From the NCBI GenBank assembly GCA_022264855.1, contig JABYQU010000011.1, positions 124,001 through 188,000 on the forward strand: a DNA stretch of 64,000 nt, read 5' to 3'. The notes beneath the pieces were generated by a model. It was not told the DNA's origin, ran no database searches, and was given only the letters and a program-made list of their open reading frames with translations. Made by a program: the position numbers and the translations under genes. This DNA is from Lenzites betulinus (taxonomy: Eukaryota; Basidiomycota; Agaricomycetes; Polyporales; Polyporaceae). Every line of letters starts with the position of its first letter. Position 1 is the stretch's first letter. Of this stretch, positions 1-12,993 are shown piece after piece.

Positions 1-3000
1 GCAATCCTAGCACACTGGTGCTCAGCCCCCGGAGCGCGACCGTAGTCAGCCATGCCCACAAGACACCGACGAGTCCGGAGATGCAGTGGGTCAGACGCGC
101 CTGCGCCTGAGTGAGTTCCCAGGGCCCGCCCGCGTACGTGGGACCGCACGTACACGCCGGACAGTGTTTGGTGACTGGCCGCGTCCGATAGTCGCTAACA
201 TGCCACGAGCTTCATAACGTCAGCTACATGGCAACTTGGACGCTGAAGCGAGGGTTGAGCGACTGAGAACGCCACATACCAGCGCAAACCCCGCCGCAGC
301 GAGCAACATTTGGGTGGCCAACGTTAACCGTGGTCGATTCCGGACGCGGACGTGGGACGCGATCGGACGTTGCTGGTAGTCGACGTCCCCGTTCGCTCTC
401 GGTGGCGGCACTATCGCCTTCGCCGCACCCCGCTGACCACGAGGCCGCCCGTCAAACGGGCATCGACAACTACGCTCTCCAGCGTCAAGAATCACGCTCC
501 TTGGAAGCGAGGTACGCGGCGCCCGAGCTCGGTCATCGCGCCCCAAAATACACCGCCGTGGTCATAAGGGGTGAGTGCTGGTGGGTGCTAATCCCCAGGG
601 TGTTTACGGTTCGTCCGCCCCAACGCCCCGGGGGCGTTAGTTCAAGATGGATATAGACGTCGGCATGGCGGGCGTTTGCACGGCGAGCTGCTCGTGGATC
701 GTGTATGGTACCGCAAAGAACGAACGGATGACTGGCGGAGTTGTGCATCGACGTCGACCCACGCCGTGGTGCGCTGGATGCTGTTCAAGGTGCGGAAGTC
801 GCGGCAGCAATCCTCGAGGCTCAACACGCGCCCGTGCCGACTCCAACTACAGGTCGCCGCCATCCCAAGGCAGGACTTGGAAGACACACAAAGTCGTCCA
901 TAACATCATAGCGCCAACCGCTGCTAATAAGGCCGTCACCCAAGCTGGAAGAAGCAGGGCTCATCTCCGCTTGCCGCGCAGGCGCAGCCGTGCGTGCCGT
1001 GGGCCGTGGAACTCGAAGCTGGCTGTCAAGTAAGCTTAGTACCGACGCCTACCCCGCGTGTATGCAGTGTAGAGTATTTCCGGAATACAGCTAGGGCATG
1101 ACATACCTCCTCTGTGTTCGCTGATTTCTGAAGCGGAGGAGAACGTCCAAGCGATCCTATGTCATGCTGCGCAGCCGGGCGCTGGGGATACGTCAGTGCT
1201 CTCACGACACCTCCTGCGCCCAGGGGCGGCCGATATCACAATACTGACTCACCACCGCAAATGAAGCTGAGGCGCAGCACGATTCCCGGGCTCGTATCGA
1301 CGCTCCCGGAGTCGCCCGCTTGGCATGGATGATGGGTTGCGTATCGTACGACTGCACCCTGCGTGGTCTTCATGCATCCTGCCAGGGCTGAGCGCACTGG
1401 CTCGGGCATGTGATAATGCTCGAGATCACAGCGCCGTCTATCGAGCACCGCCTGAGCAAGCCGCCGGCCCTCATATCTCGTCGGGGAAGCTATAACTGCA
1501 TCGCTGAGCGCCCGGGGAGATGCTCGACGACTCGGATGCCTGCAAGTCTGGTGTGTGAATGTCGTATAGTCAGCGGAACGCCGGCGGCCGTCCTCTCACC
1601 AGCGCAGGATCTGCAGTGCGCTGCACTACAGATGCTTCCATTGATGATGCGGGCATACGTATTGTCGCCCATTTGTCGTGACGCAGCCCTGCGATAGAAC
1701 AGATGCCCGAACACGTCGGGACGGGCAGTGGCGTCGACTTGGTTATCACATGCAGGAAACGCACGCTTCAAGTCGTGGACGAGTTGGCGGTTGCAGGCGA
1801 GGATGCGACTGGTTCGGCTTCATGCTTCATGTGATTTTTTGGAGAACTTGAGATGCGTGCGCGTCCGAGGAACTTTGTTTCTTCACGGAGGAGGAGGAGG
1901 AGAACAGTTGATGGGCGCCTAACCGGTGTCCGGATTTGACGTCACGCGTTGACGTAAGCGCGCCGGCGTCTGCTTGAATATTTGGCCTCTCGTCCATGAC
2001 CGGTACTATGACCACGCTCAGGCTCGATACACGCTTAACAGGCTGTGAGCATTTGCTGTTGACAATTCAGGCACTGTGAATTATGCAGGACCGCGGGATG
2101 ACCTCAGATGTAGGGCATGCCAGCTGAGCTCTGTTGAGTGCAGGCCTCGGATGCGCATAACCTCCGACTTCACCCATAAGGGGGCGTCAGGCTGCCGTTG
2201 GTTGGCAATTCCGGGGATATCTGACGAAATTCTGGCAGGCAGTACGCTTAATACGATATCTTTTCAATAGGCGGTTCAGTCGCGATGGGTCGCGACTCGC
2301 TGTGTCGCCGGCGGTTTATGCTCTATAGCCATGGGTTTGACCCATGTTCGAAAGGTGCGCACTTTGCCCGATATACCTGTTCCGCAAGAGTCTCATTGCA
2401 GCTATAGTCGTCTGAGACGATAGTATGAGGAGAACCACACATTCGCAGTGAATTGTCTGCCTACTAGGAAGATACACTTCCCCGCTCTACGCTGAGTTCG
2501 CATCCGGTGATACCAGGGGCGGGTCTCCCAAAGCGCCTTGCATTTATTTGAACGCGTCTACGGCACACGCAAGAGTTTCTGGTTTAACGTCAAGCTCTCC
2601 ACAGCGACATACCCCCTGCGGATGCGCCAGCTTAGCGGCACGGACAGCGTTTGGTCAGCCAATCTCGTCGTCGTCGACAGCCCTTCCGCGGGATCGGCTG
2701 ACTACCAGAGCCCTGTCCGGGGAGTCTGCGACGTGTCTGGCGCGTGAGTGACTGCGATAAGTGGTAATGCATAAGATGGGACCGTTGTCTCACTTGAAGT
2801 ATGCATCGCTCTGTATGAAGGTGCGCTCTTCTATAATGATATTTTATTACGCTCATTATTGTGGAGCTGCCGGTGAAGTACGCCACGCATCCGCGGCGCC
2901 GTCGCCGAAACAAATTATACGAGTGGTCCGTCGTAAAACAGTCGAGAGTCTTATAGGGCGTATGAGAACAGACACGAGTGCAGTGGCGTCGAGGAACAGA

Positions 3001-3339
3001 CTTGAAAGGCCATGGCCCCGACGAACAAACATACACGTATGCGCCACCGCCACTTACACGTACGCCGTCACCCTCTCCGCTGAATTCGAAACGCTGACAA
3101 TGCCCATATAGTGCTCCTCTCTTCAGACACCACATGGGGATGAGGACACAGGAACACCAAGGTCGTTGCACAGGAGGGCAGACTAGGGTGGTGGCTGGGG
3201 AGGGGAGGGGCCGGGGGAGATGGATTGACCTCAGGCGACACGAATTACCCCCAAATTCAGACCGCGGGCACGGTGAGAAGAATCAAGAATCTCTCAACGA
3301 GCAGCTCCCGTTTCCGCTCCGTGGTTCCGGCACCAGCAC
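1..3339. other. gene-free left flank
   Basis: No convincing gene is visible here. All reading frames are short, mutually overlapping and full of rare codons. No splice-compatible exon series or known motif appears on either strand. Base composition is more even than in the genes to the right. It may be a decayed transposon or ordinary intergenic DNA next to the repeat that starts near 3340. A short GGA run lies near 1887-1902. Confidence 0.5.
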
Positions 3340-5769
3340 CAACTTGAACAGGTAACTAGACCCCGGACTGCCTGCCAAAACAGGAGGAATCCTACCCCGG
3401 CACGAGGCGACCCTAATACAAGGGCGGAGAGGCTGCCGCTCGATCAGAACGCCACGGGGACATCTGGAAGAATATGTGCCTGGAAAAGACATGCGACCAT
3501 GGCGGAGGCGGAGGGGCACACGGCCAGAACCCAGCGGAGTTGGCAGTGCCTACAGAGCCAAACACGTCCAAACTGACTACGGGGCTCTCGCGTAGGATTC
3601 GCGTCCGCCGTTCCTACAACGTCCCTCCTCCAGTGTGCGCTACCACGGTGAGTTTGCGGCTTTCTCTCCCAGCAAATAGAGTCTAATCATGCCTATTTGT
3701 GGGGGTATGTAGCAGGGGTAATCGACGACTCTAGCATGCTCGGTGTCTGTAGAGCCTGGCGCTTCAAACATATTTCGACTCCGACGAGGAGCTTCTTTAT
3801 GATGCGCGTGCCCACGACGAGTCATACGCGATCTCCGTCGTGATTATCTGCGGAATCATCGTGGAAGAAGAAGTTATCCTCTATTGTCGTGTCCGCCATC
3901 CAGGCCGCAGAAGGCCCGCAGGAGTCGCGACACGGGTCGCCGTCGATGGCCCCGCCCCGGGGCGAGCGCGGCGGACGGAAGCCACGCCGCACGGAAGCCG
4001 CGTCCCGAGATGGCGAAGCCCTTGTTGAAGCCCACGCGGGTGGGCGCGATTTTTGGCCCGGCGACAGCCGATGCGGGCCTCCCAAACCGTATAAAAGAGG
4101 CTTGTGCAGCACCGTACTTTCCTCAGAGCCTTCATCGACTCGCCCCCCAAACTCGCCACCTCAAGACCCTCCGAGGACACTCACAGCGCGCGTCCGCCTT
4201 ATGGCGCGCGTCGCCCTCGTGAGGGCTTGATTAGTAGGTGATCTCTCTGCATGTCTAGTCCGTCGCTGACGACCGTCGATCGGCCTTCCGACCGTAGAAC
4301 CTCATCCGCCGTGCACACACGTACGTCGCGACCGTTTCTCTGATTTGAGCTCGACGGCTGACCACGTCTCGTAGTATCATGTCGCATACATCCGCGACCG
4401 CCGGCGATAGCCCACCTGGCGATGTGGGCCGAGCATACCACTATGCTTATCACCGTGAGTTTCATCTCTCCCCTGTTTATCTGCGATTCACGAGCTGATG
4501 TAGGCCATCCCAGTATGACCCGTTATGCGCTCCATCCCAGCTCGGATGTAGGCTCCAGGTTTTACGCCGGAGTCGACTCCCAGCGGGCTCCACACTCCTT
4601 CACCATGCCTATACCTACACACATGCCGATACTGCTCTCCGTACGCCCGGTTTCAGCACCGGCGCTGCGCCCCACACTGGCAGTCGCCAGGCTGAGGGTC
4701 CAATCCCGACGCCGGCACGCTCCGGCAGAGGTCCGACAAGACTTCCGCCGGAGCGCGCACAAAGAGCACTGTCGCGTCGTCGAGCCGAGGGTCCCCAAAC
4801 CCAAAGCTCGCGCGCACCGTCCACGGTTCCCCCAGACTAAAGCCGAGGACCCCGCCCTACACGGGTGGTGTCGACGCCCGGACTCCTCACTCGGAGTCCG
4901 CGCGTTACGGAGGTCGTCAATGACACGACAGCCGAGCGGTGCACTTGGTGCACGCCCCTGACGGCGAGCAAGGATCGCTATAGGTCAGGTCAGCGCGGCC
5001 CGGGTCTAACGGCCTGGGTCTCGCGGTAAGGGTCGAAACTCGCTACACGGATCCCAGCGGGACGAGACCCAGGGGGAGCCTCACGGCCCCGCGCCCACAG
5101 GCGGCGGAGACGGCTCAAGAGCGTCTTTGAACGCGCCGCCCCGTCTGAGGGTCCAACGACAATGCCGCCAGCACCAGATCCCCTGGTCTGACGGCCGTCG
5201 GGTGCCGACGTCCTCACGGGCGAAGGCGCAGGGCTTTGCTCTGCAGCGTCGGATCTCCTGCCAGAAGCCTGCCTAATGCGATGCCGGTACGTCCTCTGGG
5301 CGTCCAATCGGGTCCCTCGCGGTGTGGAGGCAGGAGGACGGCGCAACCGCGGGCGCCGGCCACTCCTTGGTGAGTTTTCTCTTCTTCTTATGCATCGTGA
5401 AGCTCCTGTTGCTTACACTGGCCTTGCAGCGTGATTGCCGCGTCCGGGGGGTATGAAGGGTGTCAGTGGGGAGGTTGAGATTGGGTGGAACGAGATATTG
5501 AACGAGCCGCTGCAAGAGCTGGTGGCAGAAGATCCAAGATGTCCCCGTGATTCGGCTAACTTGATCCGCGGGCGGGGATGAAGACATTGAAGGCAGTGCC
5601 CTGAAGGAGCGACATACCAGGGACGAAGACCCCGGGGATGGGCGCAGGCCTCTACGTGGCCCCCGGGACTAGTACCCGCCGCGCTCGGCGGGGAAGCCAA
5701 CTGCGCCTTCAAGTGGTGAGTCGTTCTTCTTTCCTTCGCTTTCTTTGTGCGGCGAGTGGCCTGCACTCA
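3340..5769 (+). repeat. dispersed repeat, copy A
   Basis: This block is repeated in inverted orientation at 61050-63470. By eye the inner part (about 3990-5769) matches at roughly 95 percent with a few small indels. The outer part (about 3340-3900) is much more diverged but still alignable in patches. Reading on the plus strand, it has a TATA-like box at 4090-4096 and intron-like segments, for example GTGAGT near 4456 to an AG near 4504, and GTGAGT near 5372 to TTGCAG near 5430. A 179-codon frame (4422-4961) has the same length in both copies, but no protein family is recognisable. The promoter-plus-intron look suggests a non-autonomous retroelement, a solo LTR with leader, or an amplified gene fragment. 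I found no transposase or reverse transcriptase, and no terminal repeat or target-site duplication was identified. Confidence 0.8.
4090..4096 (+). promoter_or_regulatory. TATA-like box in repeat copy A
   Basis: TATAAAA follows the GC-rich 5' half of the repeat and is retained in copy B (62721-62726, minus strand, TATAAA). A polypyrimidine and CA-rich leader follows it. This is consistent with a transcribed element, but transcription is inferred. Confidence 0.4.
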
Positions 5770-6560
5770 GGGCCCAGGTGACCGTACTGTCACTTAGGCA
5801 ATGTGCTCGCGCTCAGCTTTGCGGTGGACGAACATGTAGCTGTCAGTGTGCGAGCGTTTGTCGAGGATGCATGTGTCGCTTTAGCATGTAGATCAGTGCA
5901 ATATACAGATCTCTGTCGACATGTTCATTCGTGTTCATAAATGCGCGGCGTTAAAAAACCACTGTGCGCTGAAAGCCTCAGGCGAGTCACAACGGTAGGC
6001 ACGAAGGTTCCTTCGATTGCGGAACGCAGTCGATGTCGTTTCAAAGCCTTCACTGAAATGACTGCACGACGACAGACACGGATCACGAAACAGACGTCGA
6101 CGATGGCCGACAGACCATGACTATGTCACCGATGAGATTACGGCGCACTCTGCCACGCCCGCCATTATGTACTTGTCCAGATATTCGATTCCCGTCCGTC
6201 CGAGTTGGCCGCGACGTCGACGGAAACATGCTCTACTATAGGTGATACCGTTACGCGTAGCAAAGTACATGGGTGTGGTGTGATGGTGGTGCCGGCGCGA
6301 CGGCGGGAGTGGTGCTGCAGACTGGGAATTATGCGAGCGAGAGAATGCCAGATGCGACGACGAGAGGAAGTCCGAGATGTCCATACTGCGATGAATCCGT
6401 AAGAAAGAAAGAAGAAATAGTAGAGCGAAGTGTACGAGGGCGTGGGGGAGGCGTGATACGAACTAAGCAGCGTCTGTCTGAACGAGCGTCCGGACTGCAC
6501 GCGGCACGAGGGACATATAGGATACTACGACATAAGAGCACGTTCACGTACGGGGCTCAA
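5770..6560. other. intergenic, between repeat A and the chitin synthase 3' end
   Basis: Homology between the two repeat copies stops at about 5769. From there to the stop codon of the minus-strand chitin synthase I see no gene. The last few hundred bases presumably hold that gene's 3' untranslated region. Confidence 0.5.
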
Positions 6561-9500
6561 TTACCCTGCGCGCGCGAGAAGGACCCGGTCGATAGCGTCG
6601 TTGATCACCCGCTTCCGCCCCGAGAGGTCCATGCCGAAGTGCTCCTCGAGCCGTCGGCGGATCTCCCTTTTCGTGACCGTGGTGAGATCGGCATTGCGCA
6701 GATGCTCCTCGACGGCGTGCTCGAGCTCAGCGTCCGACGGGCCACCCATGAAGTCCTGGTCCTCTGGACTCCGCGTCGCAGGAATCTGGACGTCAAGGTA
6801 GTTGCTCACCGGCCGTGAGGGCATCGGCTGGTGCAAGACGTTCGGCATCATCACATGCGACAGCGGCGTGTTGCGACCAGACTGGTATCCAGGTGGAGGA
6901 TACATCATCTGCGCTTGCGACGGTGCTGGGGAGTACGCGCGGTTCATGGGGTCGTAGATGGTCTCACGGCCGTAGACGGACGCGGTCGCTGACTCAGGGT
7001 AGCCCTCGTTGCGCATCTTCGTCGGCGGCACCCACGAGCCGATGCTGTGGTTAGACTCCTTGTCCCAGAGTTCATTCTCCTGCAAAGCAAAAGTAAATCA
7101 GTACGGCTCTACAGGCTCAATCGGCACAACGCACGTAGTCTGTCCAGGACTTGAGAGGAATAGACCGGGGATCAAACTTGCCCTCGTCCTGCAATAGTTG
7201 TGAGCATACTTGTACTCGAGCATAGCCCAAACAGCCTTACATGAACAATCATCTTCTTGCCCGCTTCACCCAAGACGACACGTGTCTGACCCCAGGAGAA
7301 GTCGTCCATGCGCCAGAACGAGTAGAGCGGGAGGAAGAACGAGAACGCGGGGATGGCCAGGATGTAGAACACCATCCAGCCAACCATGTCCCACTTGCGG
7401 CGCAAGATGAACACGAGCGCTTGAATACCGTAGACTGCGGCGATGAGGATAATCGACAGCGTCGGGATTTGCGAGTGAGCGCCGGCCGCGAGGTAGATGA
7501 GGTAGATGAGCTGCGCGGGGGTTAGCATGCGTCACGAGAATGTAAGAGAGGCACTCACGTAAGCGACGGTGACGGGTTGGATGATGGTGGACAGTAGATC
7601 GATCATGACAACGAAACGCATGGAGAAGCAGCAGAAACCACAAAGCTGGTCCAAGAAGACAAGCTCGCCCAGGTTGTGTACCGTCGAGTTAATCCAACGC
7701 CGACGCTGAGAGAGCAGGACCTTCCAGTCATCGGGAGCGACAGTGTAAGCGTGGGCGTCCCGTACGAACTGTGTCTTGTAGTTCGAGAAGTGCTTCAGGA
7801 GCAGCGTCGTCAAGTAACGATCCTCTCCGAGATGCAGCAGGTTCTTCATGTGCAACGTGTCGACACGATTTTCCTTGTAGTCGTCGAGGATGGAGTTGTT
7901 GATGAACAGGGGCTTGTGAGTGTCCGGGGTGCGGAGACGGTAGAGCGTGAAACAACCGGGCAAACAAGTGACGGAACCGAACAAGCTCTCGAACGCCTTC
8001 GCCATATGATGCGAGATGAAGTATTCGTAGACCTGCATCATCGTGATGAGCGACTGCTTCGCGTTGGCAAGTTCCGTTTCACCGCAAACACCGAGCAGCT
8101 TCTTGTCGTGAATCATGCTATCAAGGCGCTGATGTCAACGTCCGCGTTACGATGAGAATTGGTAGGTACTTACGCAGACACCAGACGGTTCAACGAGAGA
8201 GGGGCGACAGTGGTATCAGCGTCAACCATGAACACATACTCGTAGAACGCCGGGTTGACACCAATGACGTTCTTGATCTGGTGGTAGATCTCCAGCTCGA
8301 GCGGGTTCATGGGCGTGTTGTAGTGCACCTGCAATGAGCATGTAAGACATCATCCCAGAACGCGTACCGGTGAGAGACGTACCTTGTTCAAGAAGTTCAT
8401 AAGAACCATCTGCGAGTCACGCTTACCACGGTTACCAGGGCGCGACTTCTCTCCGGGCTTGCCGCACTTAACTATGACGATATACGGGACGACGTGTCCG
8501 GCGGTCTCGTACAGACCCGAGAAGACCTTGCCCATGTTGTGCTGCTTCGCGCCCTCACCGAGCGACAGGAAGCTGAGCGGCTCCGCGTCGACGTTGGGGT
8601 TCGCGCCGAGCACGTCGAGAACGATACGCGGCGTGGGCTGGTCGTTACCGGAACCGACGACCATACCGTCACAGATGATGAACAGCAGCTTGCGCTTGTC
8701 GTCGTACTTCATCTGCGCGAGCGAGTCGATCGTCCTCTTGAGCGAAGCCTGGCCTTCCGTGTAACACGGCACCTGGCAGATGACGAACTTGTCGTGGTCC
8801 TCCGGCGCACGGGCCGCGCTGAAGTTGAGCGACGCGATGAACTTGAAGCCGATGACGCTGACCATCATGATCGACAGGGCGAGCAGGATGTAGGTGGCGA
8901 ATAGACACTGTGGTGAGTTACGGGTGTCGAGCTTGCCGATCATGAACAAGTTGCGCATGCAGACGCGCTGCCTCTCCAGGACATCCGACCCGATGTTGAG
9001 ACTGTCGAACTGCTTCGTCACATCTGAACCCGCGCTGTGCTGGAACACTTGGATGATGGACTGGTGCATGAATTGGGTGTCGATACCGCTAGGCGCGACC
9101 GCGTTGTTGGGCAATGTGGCCACAGAGGGCGGACTCGTCGTGTAGGTCGTGAAATCGTAGATGAACCCGCGGTAGATACCGACCGAGTTGCCCGCCGCCG
9201 CCATAGACTTGAGCTGCTTCGAGCTGTACGCAACGTAACCAACACGTGCCTGCCAGCGCATCTGCGTCATCGACTCGAAGTACCAATCGGGACGCGGATC
9301 GGTGGTCCAGGAGCGGAAGTCGTGGTATTGAGCATTGACGTCGGTGTTGTTGCTTGAGGTAAGAACGACGTAGGGGCTGACAGAGCCGGTGATACCGTTG
9401 CACAATGCGCTGACCTGCAACCTCCGTCAATACCTACATCAGAGCATGAGCCGTAATGACGTACCTGGACGGGGAAGATGTTGTCCGCATTGACACCACC

Positions 9501-12500
9501 GTACTTCAGGATAGACTTCGAGGGCACAACAGTGACAGTGCGCTCGTGGTCCGCCGCAATACTGGTCAGGTCGAAGACCTCGCCACGGATGGACGTGTAC
9601 ACATTGTTCGGGTTGTTCTGGACGGAGTGTTGGGCGAGCTCCTGGCTGTTGAAGATGTGCTCCGTAGGACAGATGAGGGGCGAGATGATGGCGATGACGA
9701 AGACCGCAGCGGCGCACACAAACCAGATCAGCATGTTGATCGCCAGCTTCTCGCGCCATGCCTGCCGGACATCGTCACGCTTCATGCGACCGATCTTGGT
9801 GAGGAGGATGTTCGGGATGAAGAACGTGAGCATCCAGCAGAGGGCGACCCATCTGCGGCGCGCGGACGACTCCTTGATCACCTCCGTCGTCTCACCCTCC
9901 TGAATCTCGCCAGCAATCGCCTCCTTGTCGAGGAGGCCCTTGCCGTCGGTGTTCTGGAACATGTTGCGCGAGGGAGCGTACGACTCAGTCCCGAAGTTTG
10001 ACATGGAAGCGTCGTCGCGTTGGCTTGTGTAGGCGCTGCGCCCGTCGAAGTCGTCGCTGCGGAAGGACTTCCGCTCATCATAGTCATCATACATGTCCGC
10101 ACGCTGGAAGGGAGAGGCATTTTGAACGAGAGGCAGCGCCTGGCTGGAGCCAGCGAAGGGGTTGTCGAAATCCCCTGCATAAGGAGATTCCGCGCCGGGC
10201 ACCTGGTAGGGAGCGTAGGGATCGCCCAGGCCACGAGGGTCAAGACCAGCCTCAGCTTCGGCGTCGCGCATACGGTTGCGCTTCTGCTCCTCCGTGTCCT
10301 TCGAACGAAGGTCGTCCTCAAGCCGGTGGAATGCAGCTTGGGAGAGGAAGACCTGAGGAAACGTGAGAAAATATCCTAGCGATGAGACTGGCACCACGTA
10401 CCATCGACAACCCGAGTACGATGTCGCGCTCCTGCAAGCCCAAAGCATCCCTGGACTGCTCAACTTGAGCCCGAGAGTCCCCCTCTGAGACACCAACGGA
10501 CTGCAGAAGGCCGCCATAGCGCTGTACGAACTCATCGGGAGTCATCATCGCCTCGAAGATGTTCACGCAGCGGCGGGCGACCCCGGACAAACCGACACTC
10601 CGCACTTGCGCCTTCACAGAACGACCCTCCATCTGGTTCGGCAGTTGCGAGTCGTTGGGGTTGATGCAGAAGACATACCACGACTGGGTGTCCTCGAGCG
10701 TCTCGAACAAGACGTCCAGCGCCTGCCGGAACTCGCCAGCGACGCAAGGAGCGCCACCAGTGGTCGGGCCCTCGTCCTCCTCGCGGTCCTTCTCGTCGGG
10801 GTCGCCCTCCTTGAGCGTAGGCATCCGCTTGAGAGTGTTCTTGCGGCGAGTCGACGGAGCACGCATGGGCTTGACCGGCTGCTGGGCCGAGACGATGGTC
10901 TCCTCGTTGCGCGGGTGCGCCTGGGTCGCGATCGCCTTCGCCGAGAAAAGCCCACGGACGAAGGGGTTCATGGAACCAGTGCCATCAGCGGCAGGTGCGT
11001 CGGTGGTGCCGGCGCTCGTGCCACGGAGGAGCGAGACGAAGTCGGGGTTGATGGCATCCAGGTTCTTGTCGAGGAAGCCACTGGCGGAGTAGGTAACCGG
11101 CCCGCTGTAATGGTTGACGGTGAACGTGGGGAAGCCCTGACGATCCATGCCGCCCGCCTTGAACGAAGAGTGGTTGCCCCACCGCTTGACGAACGCCTCG
11201 ACCATGGTGTGGTCCGTCTTCCGGGGCATCCTGCGCGCCTGGTCGTCCATGATGTGCAATAGACCGCCAGGACGGTGCTGGAGCAGACGCAGGCACTCCG
11301 AGTTGTCGAAGTAAGGAACATGGGGAACGAAGCGGGAGATGCCTTCGTTGTTGTACTCCTGTACGTGCGACTCAAAGAGTTTCCTCTGGATGAAGTTGAG
11401 CAGGCGTTCGTTGGCGAAGTTGACACAGAACTGGTCAAGAGAGTTGGGGCGGCTGGTCATATTCTGCGGGCCCGGGAGGTCGAAGAGCCCGATGAACGTC
11501 GTGAAGTCGTCCCGGCAGAGACGTTGGTTGATGTGCTCGTTCAGCCATGCAAAGAGGAGAGAGTACAGCGTCTTGGCGAGCTCATCCCTGTTGTCTGAGG
11601 CGCCATCTGGGTCGAGGAAAACAGTGCAGAGCTCCTTCTTGACCAGCTTCGTCTTGTAGGAGAGGGTGGCCTCGAGGGCGGCAGGCTGAACGCCAAGGAA
11701 CTCGGAGACAATCTCGAGAATATCGAGATTTCGGACCACGGCGGCGTCCTCGTTCCGGTGACGGTCAATCGTGAACTCGAGGTTACCGAGATGGAGGATG
11801 GCGGCGATGAGTTGACAGGTCTGCGCTACGTGCCTTTTCGAGAACCCGACGTTCTTGAGAGCGACCTTAAGCTGGTCGAACCGTACACCGTCCTCGCTTT
11901 GGCTGGTCGGACCACGTCCTACAGTAGGCGCTCGCGCACCCAGATACCTATAGGTGGTCTTGTCTGACAGGTGCATATGTTGCCGCTCCTCGGGAGACGC
12001 GCCGGCGACGAGATAATAGAATATGTGGAAGTTGCGCTCGCCAGAGGGCGCACCAACGACCCTGTTCCGCTCCAGGTAGTAGTCCAGTGTCTTCGCTCCG
12101 CAAATCCGACCACGCTCCGTGAACTGAAGCTCGGTGTACTTGCCGAAATGCGACGCATTCGGGTTGAACAGCGTACGAGAGTTGCCGAACGCCTCGAGGA
12201 CAAACTCTGCGGCAGGGACTTGGTTGCCAAGCTTCGACCCCTTCTTTCCCGGTTGGCTCACACTCAGCTCGAGGAGCGTCTTGATTGCAAGCCTGCGGTT
12301 TTCCGACTTCCCGCTGCCCGTCTCGCCACTGTGGATGCGATGAACATGGTGAGCAAACGTCGGCGTAACCCGGAGGGGAGGTAAAAATAAGCGTGATTTG
12401 GCCGAATATGAGCGTAGGAGAGTATTCTTGGATACTGGCAAGGGCTGAGCGCGCGGAATAAGGCGGGCGGTGGGTAATTTCGCTCCCCAACGGGAACAAG

Positions 12501-12993
12501 TCCGGTTTGCCCGTGTGAACCGCCCGCAGACGTTTCCCGGTAACGGATCTGCTCACCAACTCAACTGCCTTCATTGGTAGTGTTGATCGACGCTCCAATC
12601 AAGCCCTCCGCCAGCATCCAAACACGCCCTCTACGTGAATCAGGATGAAAGGACGTACGTGAAGAGTAGGGACTGGTCTTGCGCCGTTCTCCGCATGTGG
12701 TAGTACGCATTGTTCGCGAGCTGGAAGATGTGGGGTGGTAGTCGGTTCTTGTTCGGCGTGGTGTCGCGGTACTCGGCGGCATACTTGTGCAAGACGGCGT
12801 CCGAGTTACTTGGCACGTACTTGTGGGGGTTCACGGCGATGAGGCCAGCGGTCCCAACTGCCGTGTAGATGTTGTCGTTCATAAACCGCTCGCGGATGCA
12901 TGACACGATGATGTCCTCCGAGACCGGCGAGAGCGTCGCAAGGTCCGTGACGGACTCGAGCTGTTGCGGCGGTAGCGTCGACTGCCGATTCAT
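6561..12993 (-). CDS. chitin synthase with N-terminal myosin motor (class V type)
   Basis: Transfers GlcNAc from UDP-GlcNAc to growing chitin at the plasma membrane. The myosin-like head helps place the enzyme at growing tips and septa. Nine exons join in frame to 1,912 residues: 12993-12659, 12328-10402, 10352-9465, 9414-8383, 8328-8174, 8117-7559, 7510-7241, 7188-7135, 7079-6561. Order: myosin motor with P-loop GETGSGKSE (residues 113-121, split by intron 1); two membrane segments (about 922-940 and 957-980); cytochrome b5-like domain (about 987-1050); membrane segment about 1220-1242; GT2 catalytic domain with DAD (1430-1432), ED (about 1544) and QRRRW (1583-1587); C-terminal membrane cluster; DEK-type C-terminal domain in the last 55 residues. 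Length and domain order fit the family's 1,800-2,000 residues. The acceptor of exon 6 is TGATAG; a nearer CAG would break the frame. The start is the first ATG before a short unbroken motor exon. Confidence 0.95.

Noticed and set aside
2632..3171. 179-codon minus-strand frame in the left flank
   Set aside because: No similarity, many rare codons, no splice partners; likely chance.
4422..4961. Calling the 179-codon repeat frame a gene
   Set aside because: Equal length in both copies is expected from high overall identity, and substitutions appear in all codon positions. Kept as part of the repeat only.
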